Positions 58,246 to 64,000 of a stretch of DNA of 64,000 nucleotides are shown here, one piece after another (position 1 is the first letter of the stretch; each line of letters opens with the position of its first letter). The notes beneath the pieces are model-generated. The model had not been told where the DNA came from. It saw nothing but the letters and a program-made list of their open reading frames with translations, and made no database searches. The stretch spans positions 3,611,501 through 3,675,500 of the forward strand of contig NZ_CP080442.1 of NCBI RefSeq assembly GCF_019597925.1. The letters run 5' to 3'. This stretch comes from [Clostridium] scindens. GTDB taxonomy: Bacteria > Bacillota > Clostridia > Lachnospirales > Lachnospiraceae. The position numbers and the translations under genes are program-made.

Positions 58246-59457
58246 TTAAAAGTACCTGGTTCCCCACACTCCTGCTGCACACGCGATCCCGGCGATGAGA
58301 AATGAAGTATTAAGCCCCGCAACGTCTAACAGATACGGGCACAGAATGGATATCAGGCCATAGCCCAGCATGACCGCCCCGAAGTTCATGCCTTGATACT
58401 TCATTCCGAAATGATCCGATACCAGTACCGGAAATACGCTGACCACGCCTCCATACACCAGGCATACGATGGAGATCAGCAGGATGAACAGGCCTCCTCT
58501 AGCAGCAATCAGCCCCACCACGGATACCATAGCCAGCACATACATGACCCGGATCACCGCCTTGCGCCCGGTCCGATCCGACAGCCAGGGCATGGCAAAC
58601 CGACCGATGATATTGGCAAAGGACGCGATCATGACGCCAGCCAGCGCTTGCGCGCTGGTAAGCCCTCTCTCCATTCCCAGGGACTTCATCAGAGGATTGA
58701 CCAGCACGTATGCCGGAACCGCTAGGGCCATGGTGATGGCAATGGCATAGAATACTTTGGTATGCATCATTTCCCGGGTCGTATACTGCCTCTGGACCGC
58801 AGCCTCTGCGCCTCCCTCAGGCTTTGTGCCTGCTTCCGGCTTTGTGCTCCCATCCGTCTTCGCCAGCACGCTGCCCTGGCTTGCCAGCTCTTCCGGGGCT
58901 TCCTCGATAAAGAAGGCGCCCAGGCAGAGAACCGCATAGACTGCCGTCACCAGCAGCATGGCAGTCCGGTACCCATATGACGCAAGGATGGAATCGCACA
59001 ATGGATTCATCAGCACGCCTGAGATTCCGATGACTCCTACTGTAATTCCCGTGACCAGCCCACGCTTGTCCGGAAACCAGCCCTGGGGCACCGCCACCAG
59101 CATGCTGAACGCACAGCCCGATCCCAGGCCTCCTAAAGCGCCATATCCCAGCGATATAAGCCAAGGCATATGACTTGGCGCTACCGCGGCCAGAAAGAAT
59201 CCCAGGCACATCACAAGGCTTCCTGCAAGGATCGTCTTCTTCGCCCCTATCTTATGCTGCAAGTACCCTCCCAGCATGTTTCCAAGAGCAAATATCCCGA
59301 TAATGATCGTGAACGGCTGGCTGGAAGCGGCCAGGGACAGACCGTACTCTTTCCTTACATAGGGCTGGAATACCGTCCATATGTAAGGGTTGCCATGCAC
59401 GAAGTTCACAATGGAAGCAATCGCCAGAACTGCATACCTGTTCTTACCCTTCTTCAT
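58246..59457 (-). CDS. MFS transporter of the oxalate/formate antiporter (OFA) group
   Basis: A 403-residue transporter with about 12 membrane helices. MFS loop motifs are visible (GNMLGGYLQHKIGAKKTILA, SDRTGRKAVIR). A Gly-rich helix, LGYGALGGLGSGCAFSMLVA, and GWFPDKRGLVTGITVG are typical of the OFA branch, which exchanges small monocarboxylates or related anions. The central cytoplasmic loop has a GTKPEGG repeat. It is monocistronic, with its substrate unknown. Confidence 0.88.
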   Translation of the reverse strand: MKKGKNRYAVLAIASIVNFVHGNPYIWTVFQPYVRKEYGLSLAASSQPFTIIIGIFALGNMLGGYLQHKIGAKKTILAGSLVMCLGFFLAAVAPSHMPWLISLGYGALGGLGSGCAFSMLVAVPQGWFPDKRGLVTGITVGVIGISGVLMNPLCDSILASYGYRTAMLLVTAVYAVLCLGAFFIEEAPEELASQGSVLAKTDGSTKPEAGTKPEGGAEAAVQRQYTTREMMHTKVFYAIAITMALAVPAYVLVNPLMKSLGMERGLTSAQALAGVMIASFANIIGRFAMPWLSDRTGRKAVIRVMYVLAMVSVVGLIAARGGLFILLISIVCLVYGGVVSVFPVLVSDHFGMKYQGMNFGAVMLGYGLISILCPYLLDVAGLNTSFLIAGIACAAGVWGTRYF

Positions 59458-59497
59458 CCTCGCACCTCTCCTTTCCCCTGGAATAAAATGTCGTAAT

Positions 59498-59531
59498 ATA
59501 AAACTAGGATGGAATTTTTCAACTCCATCCT
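59498..59531 (-). terminator. Terminator of murA
   Basis: Minus-strand 8-bp stem AGGATGGA/TCCATCCT followed by AGTTTTATATT, 6 bp past the stop codon of murA. Confidence 0.75.
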
Positions 59532-59537
59532 GCCTGA

Positions 59538-60830
59538 CTAGCTCACTTTCAATTTGAACTTCTGGATATCTTTCTCCGTCTCCACCTTCTCGATGATTCC
59601 TCCGATACCCCTAAGCTTATCTTCAAATCTTTCATATCCTCTCTGGATATATACGATATCATCCACGATCGTGATTCCATCTGTGGCAAGGCCTGCAATG
59701 CAGAGCGCAGCTCCTGCCCTCAAGTCTGGCGCGCTCACCCTTGCGCCTGTAAACTTCTTCACGCCTTCGATCGTTGCAGAGTTGCCTTCAATCTTGACGT
59801 TGGCTCCCATTCTAGCCAGTTCATCCAGATACTTGAACCGGTTCTCGAAGATGCTCTCCGTGATCGTACTTGTCCCCTGGCACAGAGCCAGCGTCACACC
59901 GATCTGGGGCTGCATGTCTGTCGGGAATCCCGGATAAGGCAGCGTCTTCACATGCGTGCTGGTTAAGTCTCCTTTGGAAACCACGCGGACAGCATCATCA
60001 AACTCTTCCACTTCGCATCCGATCTCGACCAGCTTCGCAATGGTCGCCTCCAGATGCTTTGGAATAACATTCAGTACGGTTACGTCTCCCTTTGTTGCCG
60101 CTGCCGCGAACATGAATGTCCCGGCCTCAATCTGATCCGGAATCACAGAATACTCCGTACTGTGCAGGCGCTGCACGCCGCGAATCTTGATCACGTCGGT
60201 TCCCGCGCCTCTGATGTTGGCCCCCATGCTGTTGAGGAAATTGGCAACGTCTACCACATGCGGCTCTTTTGCCACATTTTCCATGATGGTGAGTCCCTCT
60301 GCCATCGTCGCGGCCATCATGACATTGATGGTAGCGCCAACGCTTACCACGTCAAAATATATATGCTTGCCCACCAGACGGTCTGCTTCAGCCATAATCT
60401 TTCCATACTCGATATCCACATCCGCGCCCAAAGCACGGAATCCCTTGATATGCTGGTCTATCGGCCTGCTGCCAATATTACATCCGCCCGGAAGCGCTAC
60501 TTCCGCCCTCTTATACTTTCCAAGCAGGGCGCCCAGAAGATAATAGGATGCGCGGATCTTCTTGATATAGTCGTATTCTATGTTAACATCGTTAATGCCT
60601 TTGCCATTAATCTTTACGGTATGCCGGTCAACCCGGTGTACATTCGCGCCGATGCCTGATATGGCATCCAGCAGTACATTGATATCGTTAACGTCCGGAA
60701 GGTTATCAACCAGTACTGTCTCATCTGTCATTATTGCTGCGGCAAGAATCGCCAGGGCGGCATTCTTTGCTCCGCCTATTTCTACTTCTCCAACCAGCGG
60801 ATGGCCGCCTTTTATAATATACTGTTCCAT
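59538..60830 (-). CDS. murA: UDP-N-acetylglucosamine 1-carboxyvinyltransferase
   Basis: A 430-residue EPSP-synthase-fold enzyme that adds enolpyruvate to UDP-GlcNAc, the first committed step of peptidoglycan synthesis. Signatures are GGHPLVGEVEIGGAKNAALA and PGGCNIGSRPIDQHIKGF, whose Cys is the residue alkylated by fosfomycin. The start at 60830 follows GAGGTG; the ATG four codons upstream is less well placed. It is monocistronic. Confidence 0.96.
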   Translation of the reverse strand: MEQYIIKGGHPLVGEVEIGGAKNAALAILAAAIMTDETVLVDNLPDVNDINVLLDAISGIGANVHRVDRHTVKINGKGINDVNIEYDYIKKIRASYYLLGALLGKYKRAEVALPGGCNIGSRPIDQHIKGFRALGADVDIEYGKIMAEADRLVGKHIYFDVVSVGATINVMMAATMAEGLTIMENVAKEPHVVDVANFLNSMGANIRGAGTDVIKIRGVQRLHSTEYSVIPDQIEAGTFMFAAAATKGDVTVLNVIPKHLEATIAKLVEIGCEVEEFDDAVRVVSKGDLTSTHVKTLPYPGFPTDMQPQIGVTLALCQGTSTITESIFENRFKYLDELARMGANVKIEGNSATIEGVKKFTGARVSAPDLRAGAALCIAGLATDGITIVDDIVYIQRGYERFEDKLRGIGGIIEKVETEKDIQKFKLKVS

Positions 60831-60971
60831 ACTGCACCTCAAATTTACTATCTATTCACTCTCATCTATCCATCTTTTTCTATTCGCATTCTTCGATATT
60901 ATACCATAGAATTCGAATTTGTAAAATATTTTTTACAATTATGTAATTTATCCGTAATATTTTCCAGGATT

Positions 60972-61472
60972 TTACTCTTGACCGAGAGTCTCCAGAACCT
61001 TCTGGATCGTATCTTCCAACTTTAATCCGTCTTCACAGACGGTAATATCCGCATATTTCTCAAAAAGGCGCACTCTTTCATCATACAGCCCCTTCAAAGT
61101 CTGGCCTTCTTTCAGCACGACGCCTCTGTTTTTTGCATTCTTCAGCCTTTTATTTATTGTGTCAAAAGATGCCTGCAAATATACTATTTTCCCAATCTCT
61201 TTATAATGTTTCATGGCATTTTCGCAATATACTACGCTGCCTCCCGGCGATATTACCGTATGCCACGTATCTACCTTCGCATTTACACGGTCTTCCACTT
61301 CCAGAAAACCATCAATTCCCTTTTCCGCAATAATATCTTTCAGCAGTTTTCCTTCTTCTTCCTGAATCAGAATATCTGTATCCACAAACTGGTATCCCAG
61401 GCGTTTTGCGATTACAACGCCTATCGTGCTTTTACCCGCTGCTGGCATGCCAATCAATATGATATTATCCAT
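60972..61472 (-). CDS. Shikimate-kinase-like P-loop kinase
   Basis: A 166-residue small kinase. Walker A is GMPAAGKSTIGVVIA, followed by LGYQFVDTDILIQEEEG (DTD motif). The typical shikimate-binding GE..FR..E segment reads KGIDGFLEVEDRV, with Leu where Arg is expected, and the glycine segment is PGGSVVY rather than GGG. It may therefore be a paralogue with another substrate, although it would usually be annotated as aroK. The start at 61472 follows GGGGAGG. It is not near other aromatic-pathway genes. Confidence 0.8.
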   Translation of the reverse strand: MDNIILIGMPAAGKSTIGVVIAKRLGYQFVDTDILIQEEEGKLLKDIIAEKGIDGFLEVEDRVNAKVDTWHTVISPGGSVVYCENAMKHYKEIGKIVYLQASFDTINKRLKNAKNRGVVLKEGQTLKGLYDERVRLFEKYADITVCEDGLKLEDTIQKVLETLGQE

Positions 61473-61551
61473 ATCCGGCTGTCCTCCCCTAGTGTCTTTG
61501 GTGAGTATTTTAACACACAAGGACCTTTTTTGTCTACCCTCCTGCAAATCC

Positions 61552-61589
61552 AAAAGGAGTCAGACCCTTTTATCCCAAGGTCTGGCCCC
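61552..61589 (-). terminator. Probable terminator of the 118-residue ORF
   Basis: Minus-strand stem CAGACC/GGTCTG with partly paired GC-rich flanks and a TTTT tail, 10 bp past the stop of the gene at 61599. The pairing is modest. Confidence 0.5.
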
Positions 61590-61598
61590 TTTCTTTCA

Positions 61599-61955
61599 TT
61601 AGTAGAATTTTCTTTTGAAATTCCTGTATTCGCTTCGCCTGTTGCATAATTCCTGATATGCCATCACCTGAATCAGATCCTTCAGCCATTCGCCCGGATT
61701 CTCCTCCTCTTGTGCCACTTGGTCATAAATTCTTCTGCACATCAGCCGAAGCTGCAGCTGATCCGGATATTCGTCATACATCATGCTTCCTTCATATTCC
61801 AGCCGGTCGCATTCTTCTTCGATATATGGGATCAGACGTTTTGCCGCCGCAGGATAGAGGCTTTTCATGTAATCCAGGTCCCTTCTGGCAATCCTGTCGT
61901 CATCATAGAGTAAAGGCATCGGGTAAGCCATGTAGTAAGGCAGTCGATCGTCCAT
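61599..61955 (-). CDS. Hypothetical protein, 118 residues
   Basis: A soluble helical protein rich in Tyr, Arg and Glu, beginning MDDRLPYYMAYPMPLLYDDD and containing AAAKRLIPYIEEECDRLEYE, LQLRLMCRRIYDQVAQEEEN and a C-terminal LCNRRSEYRNFKRKFY. It shows no signal peptide, membrane segment or known motif. The Tyr/Met/Pro-rich start followed by charged helices is of the kind seen in some spore-coat-associated Clostridia proteins, but this is a weak hint. It has its own terminator. Confidence 0.7.
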   Translation of the reverse strand: MDDRLPYYMAYPMPLLYDDDRIARRDLDYMKSLYPAAAKRLIPYIEEECDRLEYEGSMMYDEYPDQLQLRLMCRRIYDQVAQEEENPGEWLKDLIQVMAYQELCNRRSEYRNFKRKFY

Positions 61956-62129
61956 GTACGCACGCTCCTAAGATAAGTATCTATCTTATCATATGCGTTA
62001 GGAATCACAATGTTACTTGCCCTACTTTCCTTGCATTCTATTCTTGTTATAATCATATTGGAATTTTAAATTGCTTTTCCTCAGAACTAAAAATCCGGAA
62101 CCAGGCGAAAATCTAAAACAATAAGCATA

Positions 62130-62159
62130 CAGGCGGATGACATACGCCATCCGCCTGTA
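62130..62159 (-). terminator. Hairpin after V-ATPase subunit D
   Basis: A perfect 11-bp stem ACAGGCGGATG/CATCCGCCTGT with an 8-nt loop, 15 bp beyond the atpD-type stop. The tail is only moderately T-rich. Confidence 0.65.
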
Positions 62160-62173
62160 CCTGCCTTTATATA

Positions 62174-62833
62174 TCAGGCTCTCTCACTGTAATGATGCGC
62201 CTCTTCAAGCATCATATCTTTTACTTTCATCAGACGAATCTGGGAACTTCTCTCGTTCTCATCCAGCTTCATCGTAATATACTTGATGTTTTTCTGTGCT
62301 TCCGGAATAATAACGTGTTCCAGCGCATTTACACGGCGTCTCGTCTTCTCGATTTCGACTGCCATAAGCTGGCACGCTTTTTCCGTCTCCGCAAGTTTCA
62401 GCATATCCGGCAGAATATCTGCCAGTGACTTTACGGCGCCGTCCAGATCGCTGGAGGTAAACGCGAAGCCGTAAGAGTAGATGTCATTGGCGTCCGCCGT
62501 CCTGGTCTTCGTCTCAAAGACCGGGATATTGACACTCATGACATTCTTCTTGCCTACCTCAAGGTTTACTTCCTGCTTTGGCGCCATTAGCGCTGTATTC
62601 AGCGTAGCTTCGTCCATTCCGGCCTTGGCTATGACAAAATTCTTATTTGCAGAGCGGATTCCGGCTTCTACTTTCAGTCGCAGTTCCATGTTCTCACGGA
62701 CCAGGTCCAGGAACTGGCGCATCAGTTCGTCACGCTTATCTTTCAAAAGCTTATGGCCTTTGACGGCAGTGACTAATTTTTTCTTTGTCTTGGTCAACTC
62801 CATACGGGTAGGAGTCACCTGCGTAGATGCCAT
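62174..62833 (-). CDS. ntpD: V-type ATP synthase subunit D
   Basis: A 219-residue central-stalk subunit that turns inside the A3B3 head. Its N-terminal coil (TPTRMELTKTKKKLVTAVKG) and C-terminal coil (RRVNALEHVIIPEAQKNIKY) are the family signatures. It is the last gene of the V-ATPase operon visible here, after subunit B, with GGAGG before ATG. The spacer to subunit B is unusually long (227 bp). Confidence 0.96.
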   Translation of the reverse strand: MASTQVTPTRMELTKTKKKLVTAVKGHKLLKDKRDELMRQFLDLVRENMELRLKVEAGIRSANKNFVIAKAGMDEATLNTALMAPKQEVNLEVGKKNVMSVNIPVFETKTRTADANDIYSYGFAFTSSDLDGAVKSLADILPDMLKLAETEKACQLMAVEIEKTRRRVNALEHVIIPEAQKNIKYITMKLDENERSSQIRLMKVKDMMLEEAHHYSERA

Positions 62834-62851
62834 CTATCATCCACCTCCTTA

Positions 62852-62888
62852 TTCGCTTCTTCTCGCTGCGGGCTCGCGCCCTATGCAG
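62852..62888. repeat. 37-bp direct repeat, copy 1 (V-ATPase spacer)
   Basis: This GC-rich sequence runs from TTCGCTTCTTCTCGCTGCGG to CGCGCCCTATGCAG and is identical to positions 62961-62997. It contains a short GGGCTCGCGCCC palindrome. Together with the second copy and two hairpins it fills the spacer between subunits B and D. Confidence 0.9.
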
Positions 62889-62960
62889 CCTCTCTGTAAG
62901 CTCCATATAAGCACGGCTTTCGGGGGCTTTTCTGGCCCCGCCGTGCCAGCTCGATTCCGC

Positions 62961-62997
62961 TTCGCTTCTTCTCGCTGCGGGCTCGCGCCCTATGCAG
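62961..62997. repeat. 37-bp direct repeat, copy 2 (V-ATPase spacer)
   Basis: The second identical copy, 109 bp from the first. Hairpin-forming sequences lie between the copies (CACGGC ... GCCGTG near 62910-62945) and beyond this copy (GAAAGCAG ... CTGCTTTC near 63003-63044). The whole looks like a dispersed intergenic repeat inserted into the operon. Confidence 0.9.
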
Positions 62998-63060
62998 ATG
63001 ACCGAAAGCAGCCGCTTGCAAGCTTGCTTGCGCGTCTGCTTTCACTCATCTGCGCACGGC

Positions 63061-64000
63061 TTACTGCTTACCATAATATAAATCTAAGAATTTGTCGTCG
63101 ATTCGTTTTAGTTCGGCTCTTGGCAGCATGGAGAGGAGCTTCCAGCCGATTTCCAGCGTCTCTTCGATGGAGCGGTCGGCGTTGTAGCCTTGTGATACAT
63201 ACTCTTTTTCGAATGCATCGGCAAACTTCGCATAGAGGAGGTCAATTTCCGTCAAGGCGGCCTCGCCTAAGATGGTCATAAGTTCTTTCGCATCCTTGCC
63301 TCGCGCATATGCGGCGAAGAGCTGGTTCAGCGTATTGGAGTGGTCAGCCCTAGTCTTTCCTTCGCCGATACCCTTATCTTTCAGACGGGATAGCGAAGGC
63401 AGTACGTCGATCGGCGGCTGAATGCCTTTTCTATACAGGTCACGGCTTAAGATGATCTGTCCCTCTGTAATGTATCCCGTCAAGTCAGGGATTGGATGGG
63501 TCTTATCATCCTCAGGCATGGTAAGGATCGGGATCATGGTGATGCTTCCCTTCTTGCCCTTCTGACGTCCCGCTCTCTCATAGAGGGATGCAAGGTCCGT
63601 GTACATATATCCAGGATAGCCACGGCGTCCGGGAACTTCCTTACGCGCGGCAGATACTTCACGGAGAGCGTCTGCATAGTTGGTGATATCCGTCAGGATA
63701 ACCAGTACATGCATATCCTTCTCGAATGCCAGATACTCTGCTGCCGTCAGCGCCATACGAGGCGTGGAAATACGCTCGATAGCCGGGTCATTTGCCAGGT
63801 TGATGAACAATACGGTCCTGTCAATAGCGCCTGTTTCTTTGAATGATTCAACGAAGAAGTTGGATTCCTCGAAAGTAATACCCATTGCCGCAAATACAAC
63901 GGCGAAGTTCTCGTCTGTTCCGCGAACCTTGGCCTGTCTCGCAATCTGTGCTGCCAGGTTGGCATGCGGAAGACCGGACGCGGAGAAGATCGGAAGTTTC
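63061..64000 (-). CDS. ntpB: V-type ATP synthase subunit B (partial, 5' end outside window)
   Basis: The C-terminal 312 or so residues of the non-catalytic B subunit of the V/A-type ATPase head. The visible part starts within KLPIFSASGLPHANLAAQIA and includes the nucleotide-site segments LTDITNYADALREVSAARKE and GRRGYPGYMYTDLASLYERA. The gene continues beyond the right edge. V-type enzymes in anaerobic Firmicutes pump H+ or Na+. Confidence 0.96.
   Translation of the reverse strand, partial: KLPIFSASGLPHANLAAQIARQAKVRGTDENFAVVFAAMGITFEESNFFVESFKETGAIDRTVLFINLANDPAIERISTPRMALTAAEYLAFEKDMHVLVILTDITNYADALREVSAARKEVPGRRGYPGYMYTDLASLYERAGRQKGKKGSITMIPILTMPEDDKTHPIPDLTGYITEGQIILSRDLYRKGIQPPIDVLPSLSRLKDKGIGEGKTRADHSNTLNQLFAAYARGKDAKELMTILGEAALTEIDLLYAKFADAFEKEYVSQGYNADRSIEETLEIGWKLLSMLPRAELKRIDDKFLDLYYGKQ

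Noticed and set aside
62852..62997. CRISPR array
   Set aside because: Only two copies, 109 bp apart, with hairpins in between and no cas genes.

Overview
The window looks like chromosomal DNA from a Gram-positive anaerobe of the Lachnospiraceae type (the Clostridium scindens / Dorea neighbourhood is plausible, but I could not search a database). Supporting signs are a split V-type ATPase, a UGA-decoded selenoprotein of the glycine/sarcosine/betaine reductase family, L10-leader and SAM-I RNA elements of Firmicutes type, strong GGAGG ribosome binding sites, an old-yellow-enzyme flavoprotein of the BaiCD/BaiH/2,4-dienoyl-CoA reductase type, and LysRS carrying a C-terminal tRNA-binding domain. 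Most genes are on the minus strand. I see no rRNA, tRNA, CRISPR array, transposase or prophage module.

Layout. 1-3.4 kb: the start of a fucose-isomerase-like enzyme coupled to a LacI-type repressor, a paralogous LacI repressor, and between them an AT-rich region with a 46-nt palindrome. 3.5-5.8 kb: a sortase-type surface protein built from helical repeats. 6-12.5 kb: rpmG-secE-nusG-rplK-rplA and rplJ-rplL, split by an NTF2-like gene and an Agr-type two-component pair. 12.5-24.6 kb: one compact 12-gene operon with an ECF transporter (S, T and two ATPases), a SIS-domain isomerase/deglycase-like protein, a PfkB kinase, a BtpA-family barrel, an allantoinase/hydantoinase-like enzyme, a PucR regulator and three further amidohydrolases. 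This is the best candidate for an undescribed catabolic pathway.

24.9-38.8 kb is accessory: a CbpA-type DnaJ, a VanX-like/GNAT fusion, small XRE regulators, a GNAT, a secreted M14 peptidase with an LprI-like partner, an ECF sigma/anti-sigma/small membrane peptide set, and the old-yellow-enzyme gene divergent from a double-HTH AraC regulator that is followed by a free-standing cupin sensor. 38.8-51 kb is core: lysS, greA, dusB, coaX, birA, a patatin-OTC fusion, slipin/NfeD, an rRNA methyltransferase and Trk/Ktr potassium uptake; a perfect 43-bp-arm palindrome lies between coaX and dusB. 51.2-54.3 kb: grdE-grdB (component B of a Stickland-type reductase) and an HPr-like protein without the phosphorylatable histidine. 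54.4-64 kb: a two-component system, metK behind a SAM-I riboswitch, an OFA-type transporter, murA, a shikimate-kinase-like protein, and V-ATPase subunits D and B separated by a repeat-bearing spacer.
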